Assembly: GCA_033557465.1 (NCBI GenBank)
Contig: CM066045.1
Span: 134,623,596-134,687,595, forward strand
Length of the DNA stretch: 64,000 nt
Origin: Ichthyophis bannanicus
Taxonomy: Eukaryota > Chordata > Amphibia > Gymnophiona > Ichthyophiidae
Direction: 5' to 3'
In this document: in pieces, positions 54,415 to 64,000 of the stretch
Position numbering within the stretch: the first letter of the stretch is position 1
How the letters are laid out: each line of letters starts with the position of its first letter
Translations under genes and position numbers: made by a program
The notes under the pieces: model-generated
The model's input: the letters and a program-made list of their open reading frames with translations, nothing else
Told to the model about the DNA's origin: nothing
Database searches by the model: none

Positions 54415-55382
54415 ACTGAACTCCTTGTCTTTCCACCCAACTCCTCCCCTCCTCTTCCCCCTTTCTCAGTCTATGTGGACGGAGCTATTATCCTTCCTGT
54501 TCCCTCGGCCCGCAACCTAGGGGTTATCTTTGACACCTCTCTCTCATTTTCCGCACATATCCAGCATGTAGCCAAGACCTGCTGTTTCTTCCTCTACAAC
54601 ATTGTCAAAATCCGCCCCTTCCTCTCTGAACACACCACCAAAACCCTTATCCACTCCTTAATCTCTTCTCGCCTCGATTACTGCAACCTACTCCTTTCTG
54701 GTCTCCCCATCAGCCACCTCCTTCCCCTTCAATCTATACAAAATCACGCTGCTCGAATAATCTTCCACCAGCCTCGCCACGTCCACATTACTCCTCTTCT
54801 CAAGTCGCTTCACTGGCTCCCTGTCCAGTTCCGCATCCAATTCAAACTCCTCCTACTGACCTATAAATGCATTCACTCGGCGGCTCCTCAGTACCTCTCA
54901 TCTCTTATCTCTTCCTACATCCCCTCTCGGAACCTGCGCTCCGCTAGCAAATCACTCCTATCTATGCCGTTCCCGACTTCGCTCCTTTCACCTTGCTGCA
55001 CCTCACGCCTGGAACAGCCTACCTGTGTCTATACACCAGGCACCCTCCCTGGCCCTCTTCAAATCCAGGTTGAAGACTCACCTCTTCACTGTCTCTTTCA
55101 GATTCTGACTTCTATCCTTATCTTATCTTAACCCCATCAACTCTCATGACCATATGGTATCAACCTTAGTGTGCCTTGTATTGACCTTATTGTGCCTTGC
55201 ACTAATCTGACCTTTACCCTGTAATGTTCTGACTAGATTGTAAGCTCTGATAAGCATGACTCTGACGGGCAAGACTGACGGTCAGGGACTGTCTCTTGCA
55301 TTTTGGCTAACTCTTGTTGGTTGGCTGTACAGCGCTGCGTGCGTGGCGCTCTATAAGTGATAAATAGTAGTAGTAGTAGTAG
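54415..55382 (+). pseudogene. L2 LINE part 5: C-terminus and 3' end
   Basis: Open frame 54475-55131 (with earlier codons from 54421): SARNLGVIFDTSLSFSAHIQ, SLISSRLDYCNLLLSGLP, IQNHAARIIFHQPRHVHI, LKSLHWLPVQFRIQFKL. The frame shifts near 54985. The 3' untranslated part includes TTGTAAGCTCTGATAAGC, GGGACTGTCTCTTGC, the GTACAGCGCTGCGTGCGTGG hairpin region and GATAAATAGTAGTAGTAG, the classical L2 end, at about 55382. Confidence 0.9.
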
Positions 55383-55717
55383 CATGCATTGAGGCCCTGC
55401 CTGTGCACCCCCAAGCTCCTCCTCATGTACAGTGCAACTGCAAGTATGCACAATAAGACTTTATGCATGCTCACAGAATAGCGTGTGCACAAGGATCCTT
55501 TTATGCATGTAATTTTCCATGCAGCCCTTATAAAATCAGACCTACGGTATAGTCGGTTCCAGAGTTACGTGAATAGCAATGATATTTAGTCCACAACTTA
55601 GATAAACTATCCAGATAACTTAGGACGAACTTGTTTTCTGTCCTAAGGTATCCAGACACTTTATCTGGATAGTGGATTGAATAACACCTCTCTTTGGATA
55701 ATTCGCTGCTGTATCTA
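55383..55717. other. No gene seen
   Basis: Sequence between the L2 tail and the minisatellite. TATCCAGATAAC...TATCCAGACACTTTATCTGG words near 55611-55675 suggest a small foldback repeat. Confidence 0.4.
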
Positions 55718-56052
55718 GGGGCTGTCACTTGTGCTTTTCAGCAGCCCTGGGGCTGTCGCTCGTGATTTTCCTCATGCTTTTCAGCAGCACTGGGGCTGTC
55801 ACTCGTGATTTTCAGCAGCCCTGGGGCTGTCGCTCGTGATTTTCAGCAGCCCTGGGGCTGTCGCTCGTGATTTTCAGCAGCCCTGGGGCGGTCGCTTGTG
55901 ATTTTCAGCAGTCCTGGGGCTGTCGCTCGTGATTTTCAGCAGCCCTGGGGCTGTCGCTTGTGATTTTCAGCAGCCCTGGGGCGGTCGCTTGTGATTTTCA
56001 GCAGCACTGGGGCTGTCGCTCGTGATTTTCCTCATGATTTTCGGCAGCACTG
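55718..56052 (+). repeat. 31-bp minisatellite, ten units
   Basis: Unit CTGTCGCTCGTGATTTTCAG + CAGCCCTGGGG. Unit starts: 55722, 55753, 55796, 55827, 55858, 55889, 55920, 55951, 55982 and 56013. Spacing is 31 bp except for the unit at 55753 (43 bp), which has a 12-nt insert CTCATG(C/A)TTTTC; the last unit has the same insert. Two units with CGGTCGCTTG recur 93 bp apart. Confidence 0.95.
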
Positions 56053-57989
56053 TTACTCCCATCCCTTTCTTTCTAGTCTAACTCTGTCTTTTCCTAGTTA
56101 TTTATTTAATTATCTGCGTCTTTGTACATCGCCCTTAGTATCCTGGAAAGGCAGTTAATCAGATTTTAGTTAAGCTCAACTAAACTATGTAAGTACTTTT
56201 ATCTGTTTAGAGAGTGCTTTTATAACATGATGCCTATGTGAGAAGTCCAAGAATGCCCCTAGTTTACAGTGGCAACAGAGGTGCTTGTGCACCAGTTTCC
56301 ACCTGCTCTTTCAAAGAGGTGAATCTGTGCATGTACCACGTCATTTATAAATGCTGATGTACATTGCGGTTCTACTTCCATTTTGCTCAAACACGCTTCT
56401 ATCAACACCCAAGTGCAGAGCACGTTAAAGTAGATGAACTATTTGTGGGTGCAAACTTCTTACATCCCATGTAACTGTGCAATTTTACAAAAGCCTTTTC
56501 CTGCATGTAGCATGGGCTTTAAAGGTAGAAAAGATTTATTGACATCCCTCTGAAAGGGTGGGCAGTTTTCAGACAGCTGATTTATATGAGTGAAATGCTG
56601 TTTACCTTTTACAGCACTGTCCTAGTTAGTTCATATGCTTGGGGGGGGGGGGGGGGGGTGGGGAGGAGGACAATTTCCAAAGGATTTTACCTAAGAAACG
56701 AAATCATTGATTGTGTAAAATGGATGGCAGACAATCTCCCCATTTCATCCCTGTGGTTAGTACAGCATTGGCTACTTTTACCGTGCCACAAAGGGGAGGG
56801 ACTGGAAAGCAACATGTTGAAATGCCCGACACTAAATGTTATGATCATGGAGTTTTGCATGCACGGTGCTTTTCATCCATACAGACCCCTGAGGGACGTT
56901 TTGCTGCATGTTGCTGCATGAAGCTGGCCAAAGAGTGGATTCCTGGATGCCAGACCACAGCCAGAGTTCCAAAAGGAAAAGCGGGGAAAGAAAAATATTA
57001 TTATTTCTGTATCTAGTAATTAGATTGAGATACATGACACAAGGGCTTTCCCAAGGTCACACAGTATCAAAGAAGGAAGAGAAGCTTGTGCTTCAGGACT
57101 CAAGTTTTTTTTTATATCATTGAGGTAATGGAAAATCAAGAACCTTAAGTACTATAAAGTCACAAGCTTTCAAATGCTTGGACATATGAAATATCACTAC
57201 CAAAACCTACAGTGTAAAACTTGTCTTTTCCACCTTCCGTTTTGTAATTTGAGATGCAAGCAGCTGTCCTTGACTTAAAGGGGTGCACTTGGGGTTAAGC
57301 CTTACTTACAGCATGCAGGGACAGTGTGTCTTCCAGTTGAAACCATGGAGTGAAGTCATGTCTGACCCTGCCATGGAACTCAAAAGGTTCTAACACCTAC
57401 ATGTCAACTCCCTGCACACTGCAGATTTTACTGCCTAACTGTCTGAAGAGGACACTTGACATATGCAAGCTTCAGAGGATGTGCATCATTTTCATTTGTA
57501 GATAATTCTGATATCGACGCAGTGAAAGATGCCACAATCCGGCAGAATCACACACAAGAAACATGAAAAGAAAACGTGTTACTAACAAAGACAAGAAAAT
57601 TGCATTTTGTCTAAAAATTACACATCAGATTATGTCAATCAATAGTGTTTTGAGTATGTGCAAAGCCGTCCTGAAATGAAGGGTGGGGAGCTAATGTTTA
57701 TTTCAAAGTTTAAATGTATCCTTTTTCATAGTAAGTGTAAGGTTACCAATGGCTCCTGTATTTTTTAGGACCAGCTGATCAAGTCCTGGTGACTTCTGGT
57801 ATGTTGGAAAGCCCAGTAGGATGCAGAAAGAAGGTGCTGCGTTATGATCCCCTGAAATGTGCTATATTTCTGACACCCTTTTGAGCCCAATGTGGTGAGT
57901 GTGTGAAATGAAAGAACTTGGGATCCTGCAAAGCAGATTAAGACTGAGAGGAAGTGTGGGGATGTTTGGGAAACACCAGCAAACGGTGT
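56053..57989. other. No gene seen; G18 tract
   Basis: No recognisable coding sequence. A run of eighteen G at 56641-56658 followed by TGGGGAGGAGG is a potential G-quadruplex. Confidence 0.5.
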
Positions 57990-58940
57990 GAGGCAAGACA
58001 AAGAATGGCGAGTTTAAGATGGTGGCAGAAGGAACAGAATGGTCCTAAACTTACAAGTGATTTGGTCTCCAAAATTGCAAGGAATGTGTCGGCTGTGCTG
58101 GAAGATAGGCTGAACAAGCTACAGTCCGCCTTAGATGAAATCAGGGCAACCTTTGACGGCCATGCACAGGGGTTAGGCGAGGAAGACAGTCTCTTGTCTG
58201 GGCAGCAGGATCTGACTGCCCTTATGCATCAGCAAATAATAGGGCTCCAGAAGGAAAACATGAATTTTTTTGACAGAAGGAGGACCAAGAAAACTGAAGT
58301 TCGAGAAATAAAATTTGGCTGGTCAGCTGCCTGAGACAATAAAATATCAAGACTTAGCCAATTTGATAGAGCAGTGGCTCCTGGAACTGGGGACGAGTTA
58401 ATCATTAGGCAAATTAGGTGGTCGCCTATGGCAATAGCTTTTGGGGGCGGGCAGCAAAGAGCGGGATATTCAAAGCTAAGCAATAGATTCTGACAGCTGG
58501 GGAGGGAGGGCGTACGGCTTAACGTTTGCCAGCATCTTGAGCCATCTCTGGGACCGGCCCTGTCTTGTGTCAGTCATATGCCATAGAGCTCACTGAGTGG
58601 GGGCCACGCTGGGAGCAAGAGATGCGGCCGAGGCCAGTGGTAGTGAAAATCCTCAACTCTGTAGCCAAGGAACGACTGATGCAGGCACATCAACAATGAA
58701 AGGAGCTGAGCTATCCAAGCCCAAATGTACTGCTACTTTATGATTAATCAGCTAAAGTGACAGCCGAGAAGAGAAAGATGGTGCTGATATGCAGCGGGTT
58801 CCACAGGAAAGATGTTCACGCTGCTCTTTTTCATCAAACTGAGGGTGAGACATGATGAATGAATGAAGTATATGGAGGAGCTAGAGGAGGCCATTCAGTT
58901 CATGGATAAGCTGAATCAGCCAGAGGAAAACTGTTGATAA
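57990..58940 (+). pseudogene. L1/Tx1-type LINE ORF1 remnant
   Basis: Near 58020-58270 a frame reads LVSKIARNVSAVLEDRLNKL then QSALDEIRATFDGHAQG and LHQQIIGLQKEN-like sequence, a coiled-coil profile as in L1-type ORF1 proteins. After a stop, ETIKYQDLANLIEQWLLELG, an interruption from about 58385 to 58560 of unrelated sequence, then ICHRAH (the RAHR-type motif), RPRPVVVKILNSVAKERLMQ, and YDYSAKVTAEKRKM-like sequence near 58740-58790, corresponding to the RNA-recognition and C-terminal domains. Many frame changes; dead. No ORF2 follows. Confidence 0.65.
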
Positions 58941-59789
58941 AACAGGGAAGGTAACTGTGCACCTATAGGATCAGTGGGTGCCGGGGTCAGAAAGGCTAAT
59001 GATGTATGGGTTTATGGACAAAGACGTTACGGAGAGAGAGAATTTCTTTAGGGGTTTGTCCAGTTAGTAAGTTCCTTTCTGCTCAGATACTGCTTTCTGA
59101 GAGACAGGATCCCTGAGTGGGCTGGTGACAAGCAGAGGGAAGAGACCGTGGCATTGATAATTATAAGCAAGGATGGATGAACAGATAGTGCAAACTAGAA
59201 AGCCAATGGGACTCTGAATAGAGCTGCTACAGAGAGATACCATTATTCTTTTCCCTCGCTTGTTTACTGTTAATGAGCCTCGCTCTTTAAAACTTTTCTC
59301 AGCTTTCCTTTTCTATGGATGATGCTTTTTTGGAAAGAGGACTTGTGTTGGATGACATTGTCTTGCCCCCATTCCCCTCGACAGATGTGAACTGGGGTGA
59401 GCTCCAGTGAGGAAGCTGCTGGATGGAATGCCTGGTCACCCTGGTGTGGAGTTTGCACACGTTATTGGTGGCAGAGTGGAGCTGTACTGGGCAGGGAGGG
59501 GGGAGGGGTAGTGAGTAAATAAATGAGCGCAGGGACGAAGATGAGGAGCAACAAAAAAAGACAGGATGCGTGAGAAATGATCCAGTCCTGGTTTTAATGC
59601 ATAGACTTATAATGCTGACTTTTCAGTAGGAAAATGAGAACTTCAGGTCTGTGCATTCAGTGGAGTAAAAGCAGGATTGTAGCAGCCCAGGGCCAGTACC
59701 AGGGTTTTATGTGCCTTAGGAAAACTTCAGCCTTGCACTTTCCCCCTCCCCATCCCACTTAACTTTCAAGCCATTAGTGTGCCCCTGCC
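58941..59789. other. No gene seen
   Basis: No recognisable coding sequence. Confidence 0.4.
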
Positions 59790-60290
59790 TGAGGTTTCAG
59801 ATACCCCATAAGGAAAGACCTAATAGCTTAGGCTCTTCAGCTTGGAGAAGAGACGGCTGAGGAGAGATATGATAGAGATCTATAAACTTAGCGCAGTGGA
59901 ATGTGTAAAACTTGAATCAGTTGTTTACGCCTTCAGAAAGTACAAAAACTAAGGGACATGTAATGAAGCTACAAAGTAGCACATTTAAGACTAATCCCAG
60001 CAAATACTTTTTCACTCAACACATAATAAAGCTCAGAGAATGTAGTAAATGCTGATAATGTAGCTGGATTTAAAAAAGGTTTTGGATAAGTTCCTGGAGA
60101 AAAAGTCCACAAACCATTATTAAAGTAGATGGGGAAATGCACGGCTTGCCCCCGAGATAAGCAGCATAGAATTTGTCTACTTTTTGGGAACCTGACAGGT
60201 GAACGGATTTTCCACTTTTGGAAACAGGATACCAGACTTGATGGACTTTTGGTCTGACCCAGTATGACATATCTTACTTTCTTAAAGGAC
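59790..60290 (+). pseudogene. CR1 LINE 3' end
   Basis: Contains RLFSLEKRRLRRDMIEIYKL-type coding (GGCTCTTCAGCTTGGAGAAG at 59831), a degraded C-terminus and the CR1 end GGAAACAGGATACCAGACTT, TGACCCAGTATGACATATC. Severely 5'-truncated; similar to 37470-37949 and 38930-39397. Confidence 0.8.
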
Positions 60291-61496
60291 TACATTGAAT
60301 ACTAAGTCACCTTTTTGGTTGAGGGAAGCAGTGTAGGGCAGCTTTGGTGTGTCAGGCTCAGAGACGTGAGGTCTGCCTCGTAGGCTGTTTTATACACGGT
60401 CCAGGAGAGGCTTCCTGATCAGTGGGAGGACAGATGGAGCAAAACGTGAACTGTATTGTCTACCTGCTCTCTAACATCAAGGTCACATCTGCTTAGCTAA
60501 GGAAACTCTCCCCCACCCCCAGCTATTTCATATGCACACTGCATCTGCAGGCAAATGTGTGATATTTGCTGCCCTCAGGAACATTAGTATCAGGTTATAG
60601 GATGGTAACTTCCTGAGGGTGTCAGATAATTCCAGGATGATGCCAAATTGGGAAAAATGACACCACTTACTAAAGATTCCCATTGCCTTCTAAGCTTATT
60701 ATTTCCTAGTCAAGGGGCAGTTGGCAAATTTCAGTATGTCCTGTAGCCAAGGAAGGTGGTAGTGATTTTTTGGAGGAAAAATCTTGTTTTGCTAGGTGCA
60801 ATTTCTCAAAAGTTGCTTGCTGTAGCATGTTGGGCATGAAAGGTAAATGGAGGGAGCTCGTCCACAGGCCAGAGATGGATGTTTTTTTGCTGGGCTATTG
60901 AACGCCTAATGCAGGGTAATCAAAGGCTCAAGTGAGGTGTCGCATCGTGCTCTGCAGACAGCTGTCTGCAGAATGTATCATTAATTTCCCATCCTTCCTG
61001 CATTTTGGGGAGATTTATGAACATTCTAGCTCGTACTGAAGCTGCCATTGAATATTTTATTGATACTGGGAGCACAGGGGGATGTTCTTTTGGGGGGATT
61101 TGTTCAGTACTTTACTGAGTAATGCTGACAGGTCAAAGTTCACATCTAGGGATTTGTTGTTCTGAACAGGCAAGATGGGCAAGAGGTCATGAAAATGAGT
61201 TGAGAGATTTCTAGTGCCTGTATGGATTTCAGGCTGACATGGCAATGTCTGCAGTTGTTTAATGTCATTGTCCACAGCCCATAAAAAATGATTAGGACCC
61301 AAGCAGGTTACAGTGTTGCAAGCTTTTCATGTTCCGTTAGGGGTATACATTTGTTAGTGCATCTTCGGTTCGTTAAGATGCCTTAAAAAATTCAGGGTGC
61401 ACTAAATTGATTTAACACATGCTAATCGACAGTGCGCCTTAATCCATCCGGTAATGCATGCTAAATCAGTTTAGCATGCACTAAAAATTCCCTATT
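60291..61496. other. No gene seen; possible MITE at the right end
   Basis: No recognisable coding sequence. 61370-61496 contains TTAGCATGCACTAA, GCATGCTAAATCAG and CACTAAATTGATTTAACAC words in both orientations, similar in style to the foldback element at 10858. Confidence 0.45.
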
Positions 61497-63103
61497 AAAA
61501 TAAATGTGTGAGATGGCTGTGTGAGAAGTTTCTCCTGTGAGTGCTATGCCAAAGAGAAAAAGGGGCTTACCCTGCGGAGCCCTTGCCGTCTGTGTCTGGT
61601 CCCATGGATCGTTTTCTCTCATTGTCCGATGCTGAAAGACGGGAGATTTGCTGGGGCATTGCTGAGGAGCTTCCAGAGGTTTCTGCTCTTCTGTCTGACC
61701 TCGAAGTGACTCTGTCTTCCGATTTGCGGTCTATGCCTCTGGTTTCTCTTACTCCTGCTCCCGCTCCGCTGGCAGACGGTCCTGAGGGGTCAGATGGCAG
61801 CATCCAGGTCTTACCTGCGGGTAGAGTGCCGGCTGCGAGTGTTGGAGCGTATTCCTTGGCAATTATAGTTTCCTCGAAGAAAGATTTGTTGGAGATGGCT
61901 CCGTTCCCACCCGAAAAAGGGAATGAAGTGCAGGCTGACCAATGTTTTCTCCAGTGGCTGGAACAGAGCTAATCTCTTTGATGCGTCCAAAGCACATCAT
62001 ATTGGAGAACATTTGGGAAGTAATTTCTGCTCTTTGAGCTGCTGTTGCTAAACAGACTACAGGAACTTTGGCTCAGGTTGGTGCCTTTAATATGAAATTA
62101 GACAGACATGTTTCTGTGACTGATTCCATTCACGTAAAGCTGAAGAAAATGAAAGGAAGCTGAATTCTGCAGTGGATACTAGTGTGGCATTGGTTAAAGA
62201 CAATGTGCTGTTGCGTGCTAAAGTTGAAGCTCTGGGAAACTCTACTTGGGCTACTAATGTGCATGTGTTGAATTTTCCTAGGATAACGGGGCATGCCCCA
62301 TTAGAGTTGTTTAAGCAATATTTGGGACAGAACTTAGCCATTTCATCTGAATTAATGCCACCTATTGTTAAGGCTTATTATTTACTGACTGGCAGAAGAT
62401 CTGAGGAACCACCTGACGGGACTCCAAGAATGGATGTTTTGAATGTTTCAGATTTATTAGAGTCTTCTGGGTCATCTGATATCAAGACCTTCACTCCATC
62501 AGTTATGTTTGCTCTTGCATCTGATAGAGATTGGCTTTTACGTTTGCTCTATACTAAGCGATCCCAATTGTTCTATGGAAAAAAACTTTCAATTTTCCCA
62601 GATGTTGCTAACGAAACCCAGAAACGACGGAAACAGTTTTTGCTGTTGAACCCTGGGGTTCAGAGTTTGGGTGCTACTTTCTACCTTTGGTTTCCTTGCA
62701 AATGTCTAGTGTCTTATAACTCTAAGAAATTTATTTTATTTTCTCCATCTGATCTTTCTTCTTTTATTAGTGCTAAACTGCCTGTAACCTCATCTCCAGC
62801 TGGGGGGCGTTGATTAGGGGATTGTAATTGCGTTACCAATTATATGCGTTGTTACCTCCACGGCCCTCTGTTTTCCTCATATTTATGTTTACTATGATGA
62901 ATAGATGGGGGTCTCTAGTCCCTGTTGTTATTTTTCAATATCTCATGCTCCCAGTGGGGACCATAGGCATTATGTCAGAAGTTGTGTTTCTTCTGGTTGT
63001 TTTTCTCCTTAATTATCCGCTGATATGTTTGCTTTTTCTGTACAAGATATGTTTTCTTGGTATGTTATTTGTAAATTCATAAATAATAAAAATAAATATG
63101 TGA
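61497..63103 (+). mobile_element. ORF1-only L1/Tx1-type element with target duplication
   Basis: AAAATAAATGTGTGA (61497-61511) and AAAATAAATATGTGA (63089-63103) differ at one base and flank a body of about 1.58 kb. The body holds a single ORF1-type protein sequence, a roughly 270-base 3' region and an A-rich end (TAAATAATAAA). No reverse transcriptase is present. A 15-bp duplication and A-rich end fit insertion by L1-type machinery supplied in trans, like the HAL1 elements of mammals. Confidence 0.65.
61541..62813 (+). pseudogene. ORF1-type RNA-binding protein, frameshifted
   Basis: The first frame (61541-61972) encodes an acidic, Ser/Pro-rich N-terminus (GPMDRFLSLSDAERREIC). Coding then moves through a coiled coil in other frames: QVGAFNMKLDRHVSVTDSI near 62075-62130 and KLNSAVDTSVALVKDNVLLR near 62160. 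From 62172 to 62813 the frame is open: NVHVLNFPRITGHAPLELFK (start of the RRM-like domain), IVKAYYLLTGRR, SDIKTFTPSVMFALASDRDW, LFYGKKLSIFPDVANETQKR and the C-terminal domain NPGVQSLGATFYLWFPCKC. This order is that of L1/Tx1 ORF1 proteins, which bind element RNA. Two or more frameshifts lie between 61972 and 62172. Confidence 0.75.
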
Positions 63104-63284
63104 AACTAACCAAAAAAGAACACATGAACATCTGGAAAAACTTGTGAAAAAAATGAAAACAAACTGATGTTTTTTCTTGCCTCTGCACATCTCTGTGTTC
63201 CTTGGATTGTTTCTTTCATTAATGTTCTGATTTCAGCTTTCTTTCTCTTTTGTCATTTCCTGCTTGGTCTCATCTTTTCATCCA
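63104..63284. other. No gene seen
   Basis: No recognisable coding sequence. Confidence 0.4.
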
Positions 63285-63355
63285 TCTTCAAATCCCATTG
63301 ATCGTGTGATCATGGGCAAGTCACTTAACCTTCCATACCTCAGCTACAAACTTAC
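63285..63355 (+). repeat. tRNA-SINE body fragment
   Basis: CAAATCCCATTGATCGTGTG followed by ATCATGGGCAAGTCACTTAA and CCTTCCATACCTCAG is the B-box end and body of the same SINE type as at 36015/37948. It includes the GGGCAAGTCACTT segment that is missing at the CR1 junction there. Confidence 0.6.
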
Positions 63356-64000
63356 ACACAAATGTGCAGGCCTATGCAGAAAGCCGGTGCTAGACCTGTG
63401 CTGGATGGATTGGTTAACGTTCCTGACAATGCATGTATTTTAATGTGCAATGCGCCAGGAGTCAGGACTGACTCGAAGGCACACATTGCATTTTTGCAGG
63501 AAGGTTACATTATGCAAATACACACTGCAGTAAACCTGCCCATGCAAATGAGCCACCTCAGCATTAAACTGGGAGAGCTAACCAAACACATGTGCATCAT
63601 GCTCCCTACTTTGGTCATGTCACTTCTTTGAGACTGCTTTTGAATCTTAACCACTTCTCTATAATGACTGCATTTTCCATAGACTCCTGTTTGGGTACCT
63701 GGTAAGTTCTGTGTGGCAGGGACTGGCTCTTGGTTTTGTCTGGTCGCTCTTTAGAAATCATAGAGAACAACCGAATTCCATTCCACCCTCATAACTACTG
63801 TTGGTTATGATAGAGTTTTTCTAGAGAGGGCTGCAACTGCTCCTGCAGACTCAAAAATGAATATTTAATCCTATTTTCCCATCCTACAATGGGCATCCTT
63901 AAGATAGTGTCTAAGGAGAAAGGGGGAAGTGGATTTGGATTTAGATAGTTTATTCCAGGGATATGGCACACCAAGGTAGAAAGTGCGGAACTGGGAGTTG
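63356..64000. other. No gene seen
   Basis: No recognisable coding sequence. The last 60 bases (TTTAGATAGTTTATTCCAGG) may start a LINE 3' end on the minus strand, but too little is visible. Confidence 0.4.

Noticed and set aside
55722..56052. CRISPR-like regular repeats
   Set aside because: Units are contiguous with no unique spacers; it is a minisatellite in a vertebrate genome.
1..64000. Endogenous retrovirus or LTR retrotransposon
   Set aside because: No LTR pair, protease, integrase or envelope sequence was found; all RT sequences are of LINE, DIRS or Penelope type.

Overview
This is vertebrate nuclear DNA with no recognisable host gene. I see no exon of a conserved protein, no rRNA and no genuine tRNA gene. 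The window is built mostly from retrotransposons and DNA-transposon debris of many ages: CR1 and L2-type LINEs, an L1/Tx1-type ORF1 element, a DIRS-type tyrosine-recombinase retrotransposon, Penelope-like elements, a tRNA-derived SINE, palindromic MITEs and minisatellites. This mixture, and several repeat ends I recall from amphibian assemblies, suggest a large-genome amphibian. A caecilian is my best guess, but that is inference from memory; a non-avian reptile is not excluded.

Layout. 1-2.4 kb: decayed LINE on the minus strand, cut by the window edge. 2.4-18.5 kb: old sequence with MITEs (5.3, 10.9 kb), a candidate 2.2-kb terminal-inverted-repeat element (6.9-9.1 kb), a GC-rich hairpin repeat present twice in opposite orientation (9.1-9.6 and 16.4-17.1 kb), and LINE 3' ends. 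18.55-23.26 kb: a nearly complete DIRS element with inverted termini, internal complementary region, gag, reverse transcriptase and tyrosine recombinase. Its RNase H/methylase segment is missing and several catalytic residues are mutated. 24.4-25.9 kb: two truncated Penelope-like copies joined head to head, one ending in a hammerhead-like motif. 25.9-29.6 kb: three copies of a unit of roughly 1-1.4 kb in tandem. 31-34 kb: very old CR1 and L2-like remnants. 35.8-38.3 kb: a DNA repeat containing a SINE that contains a CR1. 38.5-39.4 kb: a CR1 fragment split by a 270-bp element with a hammerhead ribozyme motif and a precise 10-bp target duplication. 40.6-41.3 kb: palindromic MITE split by an L2-like 3' end.

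42.8-55.4 kb is one L2 LINE of about 3.5 kb, preceded by a 24-bp minisatellite and blown apart by four insertions: three LINEs of a related group and one small DNA transposon. Its pieces can be read in order from endonuclease to the 3' trinucleotide tail. 55.7-56.05 kb is a 31-bp minisatellite. 58-59 kb and 61.5-63.1 kb hold L1/Tx1-type ORF1 sequence; the second looks like a complete ORF1-only element with a target-site duplication.

Nothing here appears to work as a gene set. The genes belong to selfish elements and nearly all carry stops or frameshifts. The useful content is the insertion history and a few structured elements (hammerhead-bearing insertion, DIRS termini, ORF1-only element). 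Family names rest on motif recognition by eye; no database search was possible.
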